From JAGOCV01 sp049445855 (GTDB taxonomy: Bacteria; Pseudomonadota; Gammaproteobacteria; Burkholderiales; Burkholderiaceae_C): 64,000 nucleotides of DNA. The translations under genes and the position numbers were made by a program. The stretch is from NCBI RefSeq assembly GCF_049445855.1, contig NZ_JBMSDV010000001.1, positions 1,432,184 to 1,496,183 of the forward strand. The letters run 5' to 3'. Position 1 is the stretch's first letter. Every line of letters starts with the position of its first letter. Shown one piece after another: positions 8,969 through 18,604 of the stretch. The notes under the pieces were generated by a model, which saw only the letters and a program-made list of their open reading frames with translations, was not told the origin of the DNA and searched no databases.

Positions 8969-9747
8969 GAAGCCAGTGTTTCGACGCTGCTGTTGTCCTT
9001 GAGCCCGACACCGGTGAGCCCGATGCGCAGCGACTGCCGCACGAGCCAAGCGAGGCGTGCGCCCGCAGCTTCGGGCGACAAACCGTCGGGCCGGATGTTG
9101 CTCACGCAGTTGCGCTCTGCATCGGTGCGCCCCACACGCGGCTGGAAGGTGAGATAGGCCCCCAGGCTGTCGGCCGAACTCAGGCCCGGGCGTTCCCCCA
9201 GCAGGATGAGCGCGAGCCTGGCGTTCAGTGCCGCGCCCACTTCGTCGGCCAGCGCCACGCGCGCCTGTGTGGCGACCACGATCGGCGCCCAGGTCAGCGG
9301 CGCTCCTGCTGCAGGCCCGCCGAGCGCCGCCTTGAGCGAGCGCAGCGCAGTCGCCGCATGCGATTGCACGGCGAGCGCGGAGAGCCCGTCGCCGATCACC
9401 ACCGCGAGGTCGACGCCACCGCCGTCCCCGGCCTGCGCCACGCCACGCAACGCGTCACGGTCCTCAGCCCGCAACTTGCGCCCCCAGTCGGGGCGGCGAA
9501 GGTAGTCCTGTCGTGTAGTCGCCTGGCTCTGCACGACGACGGGCGCCCAGCCGTCCTGCGTGAGCTCCTGCATGAGCGCTGCCGTATCGAGCGGCACATG
9601 CACGGCATCGCGCGCACGCGCATGCGCGGAGGAGAACTGCAGCAGCTCGTGCGTCGGCAGGCTCGTGCCGCTGCGGCCCAGCGCAATGCGCGCGGGTGTA
9701 TGGCGTCGCAAGGCGGACCACGGATCCTGCGCAACTTCCTTTGTCAT
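8965..9747 (-). CDS. eutC: Ethanolamine ammonia-lyase small subunit
   Basis: A 260-residue protein recognisable as EutC from its DLAVVIGDGLSALAVQSHA, LLGERPGLSSADSLGAYLTFQPRVGRTDAERNCVSNIRPDGLS and C-terminal TGVGLKD blocks. With EutB it forms the adenosylcobalamin-dependent enzyme converting ethanolamine to acetaldehyde and ammonia. It is shorter than the E. coli subunit (about 295), mostly at the N-terminus. Start at 9747 overlaps the eutB stop by 4 bp; the frame extends upstream, but that part lies inside eutB and is not EutC-like. No carboxysome-type shell genes, no eutA reactivase and no acetaldehyde dehydrogenase gene are present in the window. Confidence 0.96.
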   Translation of the reverse strand: MTKEVAQDPWSALRRHTPARIALGRSGTSLPTHELLQFSSAHARARDAVHVPLDTAALMQELTQDGWAPVVVQSQATTRQDYLRRPDWGRKLRAEDRDALRGVAQAGDGGGVDLAVVIGDGLSALAVQSHAATALRSLKAALGGPAAGAPLTWAPIVVATQARVALADEVGAALNARLALILLGERPGLSSADSLGAYLTFQPRVGRTDAERNCVSNIRPDGLSPEAAGARLAWLVRQSLRIGLTGVGLKDNSSVETLAS

Positions 9748-11135
9748 GGCATCCCCAGCAGCGGGCTGAATCCGCGGGCAAGCGCCGGCGTCTGCTCCAC
9801 CGGCAGCAACGCGCCGTGCGCATCGACCAGACCCTGCTTCTGCAGCCACGCATCGAACTCGGGCGCGCGCTTCTTGCCCAGCAACTGCCGCACGAACAGC
9901 GCATCGTGGAACGACGTGCTCTGGTAGTTGAGCATCACGTCGTCCGCGCCGGGCACGCCCATCATGAAGTTGAGCCCGGCGCTGGCCAGCAGCACGAGCA
10001 GGTTGTCCATGTCGTCCTGGTCGGCCTCGGCGTGGTTGGTGTAGCAGATGTCGCAACCCATCGGCAGGCCCAGCAGCTTGCCGCAGAAATGGTCTTCGAG
10101 GCCCGCGCGGATGATCTGCTTGCCGTCGTACAGGTACTCAGGCCCGATGAAACCGACCACCGTGTTCACCAGCAGCGGCTGGTAGCGACGCGCCACCGCA
10201 TAGGCGCGCGCCTCCAGCGTCTGCTGGTCCACGCCATGGTTCGCCCCGGCGGAGAGCGCACTGCCCTGCCCCGTCTCGAAATACATGAGGTTGTTGCCCA
10301 CCGTGCCGCGCGCGAGCGACTGCGCAGCGGCATGCGCTTCGTCCAGCAAACCCAGATGGATGCCGAAACTGCGGTTGGCACCTTCGGTGCCCGCGATGCT
10401 CTGGAACACCAGGTCCACCGGCGCGCCCTGCTCGATGGCCTGCATCGTGTTGGTGACGTGGGTGAGCACGCAACTCTGCGTGGGTACGTCGTGCCGATGC
10501 ACGATCTCGTCGAACAGGTGCAGCAGACGCACCAGTTCGGGCACGCTGTCACTCACCGGGTTCACGCCGATGCAGGCGTCGCCCGCGCCGTACATCAGCC
10601 CGTCCACGATGCTCGCAAGAATGCCCGCCGGACTGTCGGCCGGGTGGTTGGGCTGCAGCCGCACTGCCAGATGCCCGGGCAAGCCCAGCGTGTTGCGGAA
10701 ACGGCTCACCACCTGACAGCGGCTGGCGACGAGGATCAGGTCCTGGTTGCGCATGAGCTTGCTCACCGCCGCCACCATTTCGGGCGTCAGCCCCGGCGCC
10801 AGCGCCTGCAACGCGACAGAGTCCGCCGCATCTGACAGCAACCAGTCGCGCAGGCCGCCGACGGTGAGGTGCGAAACAGACGCGAAGGCCGCTGCATCGT
10901 GCCCGTCGATGATCAGCCGCGTGACCTCGTCGTCCTCGTACGGAACGACCGTTTCCGAAAGGAAATGCCTTAGCGGCAAGGCGGCCAGCGCCTCGCGCGC
11001 GGCGATGCGTTGCTGCTGGCTGGTGGCGGCAAGACCTGCCAGCTCGTCGCCCGATCGCGCTGGCGACGCGCAAGCCAGCAGCGCCTTCAGATCCTGGAAA
11101 TGGTGCAGCTCGAGGCCGGCCTGCGCACGTATCAC
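9744..11135 (-). CDS. eutB: Ethanolamine ammonia-lyase large subunit
   Basis: A 463-residue TIM-barrel catalytic subunit. Highly conserved blocks include the N-terminal ARSGDELAGLAA, YEDDEVTRLI, GDACIGVNPVSD, YFETGQGSALSAGANHG, VNTVVGFIGPEYLYDGKQIIRAGLEDHF and the metal/cobalamin region CDICYTNHAEADQ. The start is taken as GTG at 11135: it aligns with the start of E. coli EutB, and the GTGA overlaps the stop of the upstream phosphoesterase by 4 bp. The open frame continues to 11204 but that extension is inside the phosphoesterase gene. Placement between a phosphodiesterase and EutC suggests ethanolamine is supplied by phosphodiester cleavage. Confidence 0.97.
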   Translation of the reverse strand: MIRAQAGLELHHFQDLKALLACASPARSGDELAGLAATSQQQRIAAREALAALPLRHFLSETVVPYEDDEVTRLIIDGHDAAAFASVSHLTVGGLRDWLLSDAADSVALQALAPGLTPEMVAAVSKLMRNQDLILVASRCQVVSRFRNTLGLPGHLAVRLQPNHPADSPAGILASIVDGLMYGAGDACIGVNPVSDSVPELVRLLHLFDEIVHRHDVPTQSCVLTHVTNTMQAIEQGAPVDLVFQSIAGTEGANRSFGIHLGLLDEAHAAAQSLARGTVGNNLMYFETGQGSALSAGANHGVDQQTLEARAYAVARRYQPLLVNTVVGFIGPEYLYDGKQIIRAGLEDHFCGKLLGLPMGCDICYTNHAEADQDDMDNLLVLLASAGLNFMMGVPGADDVMLNYQSTSFHDALFVRQLLGKKRAPEFDAWLQKQGLVDAHGALLPVEQTPALARGFSPLLGMP

Positions 11136-11947
11136 AGCGGTAGTCCTTCTCCGAAGTCTCCGGTATAGCTCAAGTGCGTGCACAGGCCAAGTGCCGGCGT
11201 CCATCGATGCAGCGAAATCTTCGGAGGTTCCAGCCGCGCCCGCAGCGGTGCACCCGGCCGCAAGTCAAGCTGGATCTGGTGCGCAATCGACGGTGCGACG
11301 TGCAGCGGTACGCCGGCGAATGTCATCTGTACCGGGCGATGCAGATGGCCGCACAACACACCCTGGACATGCCCGTGCGCCCGGATCAACGCCGCCAGCG
11401 GTTCCACGCCTTCCATCAGACTGCAGGCATCCATCACTTCGATGCCGGTCGGCAATGGCGGGTGATGCATGAACAGCAGGACGGGTTCGCCCCGGCAGGT
11501 CCCGAGAACCCCGGCCAGCCAGTCGAGCCGGGCAGCGTCGAGCGCGCCGTGCGAACTGCGCGGCACAACCGTGTCCAGCGCAATCAGATGCAGGCCCTCG
11601 TGCTGCACGTGGTAGCAGCATGCACCGTCCGGTGCATCGGGTCCGACGGGCATGCACGCTCCGAGGGCGTGCCGCGCCACGATGGGGGCATCGTGGTTGC
11701 CCGGCACGGCGTACACAGGCATGGAAAGCGGCGCGAGTTCGGCCGCAATGGCCTCGTACTCCTGCGCATTGCCACGTTCGCCCAGATCACCGGTGTAGAG
11801 CACGACATCGGGGAGCGGGTCCAGCCCCCGCACGTGCGCCACCGCTTGCCGCAGTGCGAGCCGCGTGTCGATTCGACCGCCCAGGAAGTCCGCACCCGTG
11901 CCCAGATGGCCATCGGAAAGTTGGGCAATCAGTAACGACTTCGGCAT
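11132..11947 (-). CDS. Calcineurin-like metallophosphoesterase (GpdQ/CpdA class III phosphodiesterase)
   Basis: A 271-residue cytoplasmic phosphodiesterase with the full dinuclear metal signature: DGH (11-13), GD in YTGDLGERG, GNHD, the HH in FMHHPPLP and GHLH. Family members hydrolyse cAMP (CpdA) or glycerophosphodiesters such as glycerophosphoethanolamine (GpdQ). It is the first gene of the chain with eutB (4-bp overlap), eutC and a HAD phosphatase, and is divergent from a Ugp-like importer. That context favours a glycerophosphodiesterase role, releasing ethanolamine and glycerol-3-phosphate. Sequence alone does not exclude a cAMP phosphodiesterase. Confidence 0.9.
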   Translation of the reverse strand: MPKSLLIAQLSDGHLGTGADFLGGRIDTRLALRQAVAHVRGLDPLPDVVLYTGDLGERGNAQEYEAIAAELAPLSMPVYAVPGNHDAPIVARHALGACMPVGPDAPDGACCYHVQHEGLHLIALDTVVPRSSHGALDAARLDWLAGVLGTCRGEPVLLFMHHPPLPTGIEVMDACSLMEGVEPLAALIRAHGHVQGVLCGHLHRPVQMTFAGVPLHVAPSIAHQIQLDLRPGAPLRARLEPPKISLHRWTPALGLCTHLSYTGDFGEGLPL

Positions 11948-11978
11948 ACATCCTCAGTTTATCTTCAATTCAACAAAC

Positions 11979-11998
11979 TTCCACAGAAAAATGTGGAA
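11979..11998. promoter_or_regulatory. Palindromic operator between the phosphoesterase-eutBC arm and the ABC importer arm
   Basis: Perfect inverted repeat TTCCACA (11979-11985) / TGTGGAA (11992-11998) with a 6-bp A-rich spacer, in the AT-rich 162-bp divergent intergenic region. A further ATGTGGA half-site follows at 12011-12017. A matching half-site TTTGTGGAAC occurs at about 17188-17197, just after the DeoR-type gene. The most likely ligand is the DeoR-family product encoded at 16356, which would let one regulator control both arms. This is inference from symmetry and location. Confidence 0.6.
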
Positions 11999-12109
11999 CA
12001 GAAATTGCAAATGTGGATTTCATGTGTTTGTCACATTGGGATTGCAGCATGTGGCGTGCCTGCTTTCCTGCAGCCATTTCCATCAACCCTCGTCACTTGG
12101 AGCCATGAA

Positions 12110-13411
12110 ATGACCAGTTCCGCTTCCGCACCCACTCCGCGCCGCCAATTCCTGAAACAGGGCGCCTCTGTTTCCGCCGCCGCCATGCTCGGCGGCATGC
12201 CGCTGTTCGCTTCGGGCCAGCAGCAAGTCAAGCTCGCCTTCATGTACCCGGTGGGCGTGTCGGGCGACATCAACCGTCTGGTCAGTGCCATGATCGCCGG
12301 CTTCAACGCCGCACACGGCAACATCCAGGTCGAGGCGATCTACGCCGGCAGCTACGACAACACCGAACAGAAGGTCATGACCGCACTGGGTGTCGGCGAC
12401 CCGCCGGCCAGCTGGCTGCCGATCAATTCCATGCTCACCACGTTCCTGGGCATGGACGCCCTGGAAGATGTGACCGCACTGGCCAAAGCCGACGACATCT
12501 TCCAGGACTTCCTGCCCGGCTTCCTGGGCACCTGCATGTCGGACAACAAGCTTTACGGTCTGCCGTTCCAGTGCAGCACGCCGGTGCTGTACTACAACAA
12601 GGCCGCGTTCGAAAAAGCGGGCGCGAAACCGCCCACCAACTGGACCGAACTCGAAGCGGCGGCCAAGGCATTGACGGTGCGCCAGGGCGACACCGTCTCG
12701 CAATGGGGGCTGACCATCGGCGGCGGCTGGCATGACTGGATCTTCGAGAGCTTCGTGCGCCAGAACGGCCTGGTCTTCTGGAACAAGGAAAAGGTGATGT
12801 TCGACGCGCCGGAAAGCCTCAACGCCCTGGAGTTCTGGGTGCGCATGGCGCAGGCCAAGTACATGCCGGCAGCATCGACGTGGGAGAGTTCCGCCAACGA
12901 CTTCATGGCCGGCCGCACGGCGATGCTCTATCACTCCACCGGTTCGATGACCAACATCCTCAAGTCCTCGTCCTTCCCGGTGGGCGTGGTGCCGATGCCC
13001 AAGGGCAAGCAACTGGGTTCCACCATGGGTGGCGGCCCGATCCTCATCGCCAAGAAGCAACCCGACGCGCACAAGCGCGCCGCGTGGACCTTCGCCCGCT
13101 GGATGACCAATACCGCCAACCAGGCGCAATGGTGCGTGGACACCGGCTACCTGGCCGCACGCAAATCGTCGTGGGAAACGCCGGTGCTCAAGGCGCACGT
13201 GGCCAAGGTGCCCGAGTCGCGTGCCGCATTCGTCACGGCGGAGGTGGCAGGCGCCTTCCTGCAGGTACCCGGCTATCACAAGGTCCGCTCGTTCCTGCAA
13301 AGCGCCATCGATCGTTCGCTGAGCGGCGAGATCAAGCCCGACGCCGCGTTGAAGGACGCCACCGCCAAGGCCAACCTCGAAATCCAGCGACTCTCCCGTC
13401 GCCGCACCTGA
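12110..13411 (+). CDS. Extracellular solute-binding protein of a sugar/glycerol-phosphate ABC importer (UgpB-like)
   Basis: A 433-residue family-1 binding protein. The N-terminus has a twin-arginine export signal (PRRQFLKQG followed by an alanine-rich core ending near LFASG), so it is probably folded before export. The mature protein starts VKLAFMYPVGVSGDINRLVSAMIAGFNAAHGNIQVEAIYAG, typical of the UgpB/MalE-like fold; LYGLPFQCSTPVLYYNKAAF and the later TARWMTNTANQAQW-type region resemble UgpB. Start 12110 is used because it gives the Tat signal; the upstream frame to 11993 carries none. It heads a five-gene plus-strand unit with two permeases, an ATPase and a DeoR regulator. Confidence 0.9.
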   Translation: MTSSASAPTPRRQFLKQGASVSAAAMLGGMPLFASGQQQVKLAFMYPVGVSGDINRLVSAMIAGFNAAHGNIQVEAIYAGSYDNTEQKVMTALGVGDPPASWLPINSMLTTFLGMDALEDVTALAKADDIFQDFLPGFLGTCMSDNKLYGLPFQCSTPVLYYNKAAFEKAGAKPPTNWTELEAAAKALTVRQGDTVSQWGLTIGGGWHDWIFESFVRQNGLVFWNKEKVMFDAPESLNALEFWVRMAQAKYMPAASTWESSANDFMAGRTAMLYHSTGSMTNILKSSSFPVGVVPMPKGKQLGSTMGGGPILIAKKQPDAHKRAAWTFARWMTNTANQAQWCVDTGYLAARKSSWETPVLKAHVAKVPESRAAFVTAEVAGAFLQVPGYHKVRSFLQSAIDRSLSGEIKPDAALKDATAKANLEIQRLSRRRT

Positions 13412-13418
13412 CAACACG

Positions 13419-14354
13419 ATGACCACGACGCTGGCTCCAACCGGGGCCGCCATCTCCACGATGGCGGTGCGCAGCCAGCGGCGTCGCGAATCCCTCACCG
13501 CCCTGGTGATGCTCGCGCCGTCGCTGGTGTTCCTGGCCGCATTCACCTACTGGCCGATCGTCCGTTCGATGGCGTACGGCTTCTTCGATGTGCAACTCGG
13601 CTCGACAGACATCTTCTTCATCGGCTGGGACAACTACCGGCGCCTGTGGCTCGACGAACTGTTCTGGAAATCGCTGCGCAACACCGTGGTCTACATGGTG
13701 GTCACCGTACCGGCCTCCATAGGGCTCGCCCTGCTCCTGGCCGTGGCACTGGATCGCAAGTTGCGCGGAACGGCCCTGTACCGTTCGACCTTCTTCTATC
13801 CGGTGATGGTGCCTTCGGTCGCCGCCGGCATGGTGTGGGTATTCCTGTACGCGCCGGGCTACGGGCCCATCAACGGGCTGATGGAATGGCTCGGCCTGCC
13901 CAAGCTGGAATGGCTGTACGACGCGAGGTGGGCGCTCCCGGCCATCATCTTCATGAGCATCTGGAAGTACGCCGGGTATTTCATGCTCATCCTGCTGGCC
14001 GCGTTGCAACTGGTGCCGCGTGACCTCTACGAAGCCGCCCGCCTCGACGGTGTGTCCGGATTCCGGCAGCTCGTGCACATCACCGTGCCCCTCATCTCGC
14101 CGACGCTTTACTTCGTCGTCGTGATCGGCGTGCTGCACTCCTACCAGATCTTCGACTATGTGTTCGTGATGACGCAGGGCGGCCCGGCCGATGCCACCAA
14201 CGTGCTCACGTTCTACATCTACCAGAACGCCTTCCAGTTCCAGGACATCGGCACCGCCTCGGCGATCGCCACCATCCTGCTGCTGGTCGTCGGCGCACTG
14301 ATCGGCATCGTGGCGCTGACGCTGGGCCGTCGCGTGCATTACCTGGGACGATGA
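13419..14354 (+). CDS. ABC importer permease 1 (UgpA/MalF-type)
   Basis: A 311-residue inner-membrane protein with six predicted hydrophobic segments starting with LVMLAPSLVFLAAFTYWPIV, characteristic of carbohydrate-importer permeases of this type. The EAA loop that docks on the ATPase is visible as YEAARLDGVSGFRQLVHITVPLI. It begins 7 bp after the binding-protein gene and overlaps the second permease by 4 bp. Closest functional analogues are UgpA/MalF-type permeases; the real ligand depends on the binding protein. Confidence 0.93.
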   Translation: MTTTLAPTGAAISTMAVRSQRRRESLTALVMLAPSLVFLAAFTYWPIVRSMAYGFFDVQLGSTDIFFIGWDNYRRLWLDELFWKSLRNTVVYMVVTVPASIGLALLLAVALDRKLRGTALYRSTFFYPVMVPSVAAGMVWVFLYAPGYGPINGLMEWLGLPKLEWLYDARWALPAIIFMSIWKYAGYFMLILLAALQLVPRDLYEAARLDGVSGFRQLVHITVPLISPTLYFVVVIGVLHSYQIFDYVFVMTQGGPADATNVLTFYIYQNAFQFQDIGTASAIATILLLVVGALIGIVALTLGRRVHYLGR

Positions 14355-15187
14355 ACATGCTGATGAAAAAGCTTTTCGGGCGTTCGCGCTGGATGCAGTG
14401 GTTGCTGCTGCCCACAGTCGTGCTGTGGCTCTGCCCGCTGGCCTGGATGCTGCTGACCTCGTTCAAGACGCGCGCCGAGATCTTCGATCCGGCCGCCGGG
14501 CTGCTGCCGCAGGCCCTGCAATGGAGCAACTATCCCGCGGCTATGGCGGTGGCGCCGTTCGGCACCTATCTGCTGAACTCGCTGCTTGTCACGGGCGGCA
14601 TCCTGCTCGCGCAGATGACCACCATCACGCTCGCGGCGTATGCGTTTGCACGCCTGCGGTTCCCCGGGCGCGACTTTCTGTTCGGACTGTTCCTGCTGCA
14701 GATCATGTTCCCGATCTACGCGACCTTCCTGACCAACTTCATCACGGTGCGCGAGATGGGCCTGCTCAACAGCCTGTGGGCGTTGATGGTGCCCTTCATC
14801 GCGAGCGGCTACGGCACGTTCATGCTGCGCCAGGCCTTCCGCCAGGTGCCGAACGACCTCGCCGACGCGGCGCGCCTGGACGGCTGCGGGCACTGGGCCA
14901 CGCTGTGGCACGTGTACCTGCCGCTGGTCAAGCCCACGCTGATCGCCTTCGGGATGATCTCCGTGGTCACGCACTGGAATGACTACATGTGGCCGCTGCT
15001 CGTCACCAACAGCGAAGGTGTGCGCACGCTGCCGATTGGTCTCGGACTGCTTGCCAAGGCCGACAGCGGCGCCGACTGGCCGCGGCTCATGGCCGCCACC
15101 ATGGTGGTGATCTCGCCACTGCTCCTGTTCTTCGTGATCTTCCAGCGCCGCTTCGTCGACAGCTTCATGCACGCCGGCCTGAAATAA
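14351..15187 (+). CDS. ABC importer permease 2 (UgpE/MalG-type)
   Basis: A 278-residue inner-membrane partner of the preceding permease. It shows the MalG-type start WLLLPTVVLWLCPLAWMLLTSFKT, the EAA loop DLADAARLDGCGHWATLWHVYLPLVKPTL and the conserved HWNDYMWPLLV segment. Start overlaps the upstream stop by 4 bp, as is common for paired permeases that must be made in equal amounts. A 27-bp gap separates it from the ATPase. Confidence 0.93.
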   Translation: MNMLMKKLFGRSRWMQWLLLPTVVLWLCPLAWMLLTSFKTRAEIFDPAAGLLPQALQWSNYPAAMAVAPFGTYLLNSLLVTGGILLAQMTTITLAAYAFARLRFPGRDFLFGLFLLQIMFPIYATFLTNFITVREMGLLNSLWALMVPFIASGYGTFMLRQAFRQVPNDLADAARLDGCGHWATLWHVYLPLVKPTLIAFGMISVVTHWNDYMWPLLVTNSEGVRTLPIGLGLLAKADSGADWPRLMAATMVVISPLLLFFVIFQRRFVDSFMHAGLK

Positions 15188-15214
15188 CCCTCTCATCCAC
15201 ACCGCACACACATC

Positions 15215-16294
<1,080 letters not shown>

Positions 16295-16355
16295 GGCCAG
16301 GCAGGGCCGTTGCAGGGAGAATATGGACCGGAGAGAGCCCCGAGGAGACAGCTTC

Positions 16356-17171
16356 ATGAGCCTTACACCGGTGCTGAGCGCACGGCAGGAACGCATCGTC
16401 GAGATCCTGCGCACCACACCGTCCATCACGATCATCGAACTTGCGCAGCGGCTCGCCGTTTCCGGTGAAACCGTCCGTCGCGACTTGCAGGTGCTCGCGG
16501 ACGATGGCATCGTCCAGAAATTCCATGGCGGCGTCAGCCTGCATCGCGACGTGCAGGAATCGCCCTTCCAGCTACGCCTGCGCAGCAACGTGGCGGCCAA
16601 ACGCCGGCTCGCGCAGCAGGTCCTCGGCCTTCTGCCAGATGGCGCGAGCCTGGTGCTGGACAACAGCAGCACCGCCTGCTTCGTTGCCGAGGCGCTGGCC
16701 GAGCGCCGCGGCCTCACCATCGCCACCCCCTCCCTGGAAGTGGCGCGCGCGCTCGCCCAGAGCGGCGACCGTCACACCGTGCTCCTCCCCGGTGGCACAT
16801 TGCGCAGCAGCGACATGACACTGGCGGGCGCCAACGCCCTGCGCTTTGCCACGCAGCTGCACCCCGACTTCTTCGTGCTTTCCGTTGCGGCCCTGAGCGC
16901 CAAGGGCGGTTGTCTCGACTTCGACCCCTTCGAAGTCGAATTCAAGCAGACCGTCATCCCCCAGGCTGCTACGGTGATCGTCGTCGCCGACTCCAGCAAA
17001 TTCGGCACCCCCGGCCTCATCACCAGCCTGACGTGGGACCAGGTGCAGGTGCTGGTGGTCGACCAGGCGTTGCCGCCGGACCTGGTGCAGGCCACCCGGG
17101 GTCTGAAAGTGATCCAGTCCGCCCCCGGCGTAGAAGCCGTCACTGCTGCGTCGCCTCACGCACTCTCCTGA
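16356..17171 (+). CDS. DeoR-family transcriptional regulator (GlpR-like)
   Basis: A 271-residue repressor. Residues 5-60 form the DeoR winged helix (RQERIVEILRTTPSITIIELAQRLAVSGETVRRDLQVLADDGIVQKFHGG), followed by an isomerase-like ligand domain with GASLVLDNSSTACFVAEAL, DFFVLSVAALSAKGGCLDFD and VVADSSKFG, the usual phosphorylated-sugar sensing blocks. GlpR senses glycerol-3-phosphate. The start at 16356 is preferred for AGGAG at 16343-16347; the ATG at 16323 has a purine-rich site only 3-4 bp upstream. It is the last gene of the importer unit, and the palindrome at 11979-11998 is its likely operator. Confidence 0.92.
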   Translation: MSLTPVLSARQERIVEILRTTPSITIIELAQRLAVSGETVRRDLQVLADDGIVQKFHGGVSLHRDVQESPFQLRLRSNVAAKRRLAQQVLGLLPDGASLVLDNSSTACFVAEALAERRGLTIATPSLEVARALAQSGDRHTVLLPGGTLRSSDMTLAGANALRFATQLHPDFFVLSVAALSAKGGCLDFDPFEVEFKQTVIPQAATVIVVADSSKFGTPGLITSLTWDQVQVLVVDQALPPDLVQATRGLKVIQSAPGVEAVTAASPHALS

Positions 17172-17271
17172 ACGTCGCTCCAACAATTTGTGGAACATCC
17201 GCATCGCCTCCGATACGATGCCGGCTTGGGGTAGGGACAACAGATCCGGTCACGGCAACTGAGGGGAAGCC

Positions 17272-18591
17272 ATGGAACAGCAGGAAAGACAACAGATCCA
17301 GGCCATCGTGCACAAGATGCTCGCGGCCATGGTCCAGATGAAGGGGTCGGACCTGTTCCTCACGGCCGGCTTCCCGCCCGCGATCAAGCTCAACGGCAAG
17401 CTCACCAAGCTCAACGAGACCGTGCTGAACGCGGACCAGACGGCCAAGATGGCGCGCGCCATCGCCTCCGAAAAGCAGTGGCAGGGCTACCTGGACACCA
17501 AGGGCCAGAACTTCGCGATTTCGCTGGAAGGTGTGGGGCGATTCCGCATCAACATCTTCTCGCAGCAACAGCGATGCGGCATGGTGATCCGCGTCATCAC
17601 CACCGAGATTCCCGACTTCGACAAGATGAACCTGCCGCCGATCCTCAAGTCGATCGTGCTGGAAAAGCGCGGACTGATCCTGCTGGTCGGTGGCACGGGG
17701 TCCGGCAAGTCGACCACGCTGGCAGCGATGCTGGGCGTGCGCAACCGCGAAACCAACGGCCACATCATCACGATCGAAGACCCGGTGGAGTATGTGCACC
17801 CGCACGGCAACTGCATCGTGACGCACCGCGAAGTGGGCATCGACACCGTGGGCTGGTTCGACGCGCTGAAAGACACGCTGCGCCAGGCGCCCGATGTGAT
17901 CCTGATCGGCGAAATCCGCGATCACGAAACGATGGAGTACGCGCTCAACTTCGCCGAGACGGGCCACTTGTGCATGGCCACGCTGCACGCGAACAGCGCC
18001 AACCAGGCCATCGACCGCATCGTCAACTTCTTCCCGATCGAGAAGCACGAGCAGGTGCGCAACGACATCGCGCTCAACATGCGCGCGATCATTTCGCAGC
18101 GGCTGGTGCGCAATATGTCGGGCGGGCGCGCGGCGGCGGTGGAGATCCTGCTGAGCACCTCGACATCGCGCGATGCCATCGCCAAGGGCGAAATCGGCCA
18201 GCTCAAGGACATCATGAAGAAGTCGGTCGAGCTGGGCATGAAGACCTTCGACCAGTGCCTGTACGAACTCTACGACGCGGGCGACATTTCGCTGCAGGAA
18301 GCGCAGGTCAACTCGGACGCCAAGAGCGAGCTGATGCTGCGCCTGAAGCTCAACAGCAAACGCTTCATCCGCGAAGAACTGCCCGGCGGCGATGCCGCAA
18401 CCAGCGGGCTGTCGCTGCAGATCGACAAGGAACCCGAGGAAGAGGAATCGACCGGGCCGCTGGTCGTCAACATCAAGCGACCGGAGCCTGCGTCCGCCCC
18501 AGCGCCTGTTCCAGCGCCTGCCCCCGCAGTCAAACCGCCGCCGATGGAACTGTCGCTGGAAGAAATGCCGGCCCCGCCGCCCAAGGCCTGA
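17272..18591 (+). CDS. pilU: PilT/PilU-family type IV pilus retraction ATPase (PilU type)
   Basis: A 439-residue cytoplasmic hexameric motor for twitching motility. Walker A GGTGSGKST spans residues 140-148; the Asp box (ITIEDPVEYVH), Walker B (VILIGEIRD) and His box (GHLCMATLHANSANQAIDR) are all intact. The VQMKGSDLFLTAGFPPAIKLNGKL start is PilU-like rather than PilT-like. Unusually, about 60 residues beyond the normal end (after residue ~378) are acidic then Pro/Ala-rich. No pilT is adjacent; the next gene, 13 bp away, encodes a cyclic-nucleotide-binding protein. Start has GAGGGGAAG at about 17261-17269 upstream. Confidence 0.9.
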   Translation: MEQQERQQIQAIVHKMLAAMVQMKGSDLFLTAGFPPAIKLNGKLTKLNETVLNADQTAKMARAIASEKQWQGYLDTKGQNFAISLEGVGRFRINIFSQQQRCGMVIRVITTEIPDFDKMNLPPILKSIVLEKRGLILLVGGTGSGKSTTLAAMLGVRNRETNGHIITIEDPVEYVHPHGNCIVTHREVGIDTVGWFDALKDTLRQAPDVILIGEIRDHETMEYALNFAETGHLCMATLHANSANQAIDRIVNFFPIEKHEQVRNDIALNMRAIISQRLVRNMSGGRAAAVEILLSTSTSRDAIAKGEIGQLKDIMKKSVELGMKTFDQCLYELYDAGDISLQEAQVNSDAKSELMLRLKLNSKRFIREELPGGDAATSGLSLQIDKEPEEEESTGPLVVNIKRPEPASAPAPVPAPAPAVKPPPMELSLEEMPAPPPKA

Positions 18592-18604
18592 ACGCGGAGC
18601 ACGC

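Noticed and set aside
11948..12109. Possible Pho box or cobalamin riboswitch before the phosphoesterase-eutBC genes
   Set aside because: Only one weak TTGTCAC-like stretch is present and no paired 7-bp repeats; the 162-bp gap is too short and lacks the conserved B12-box.
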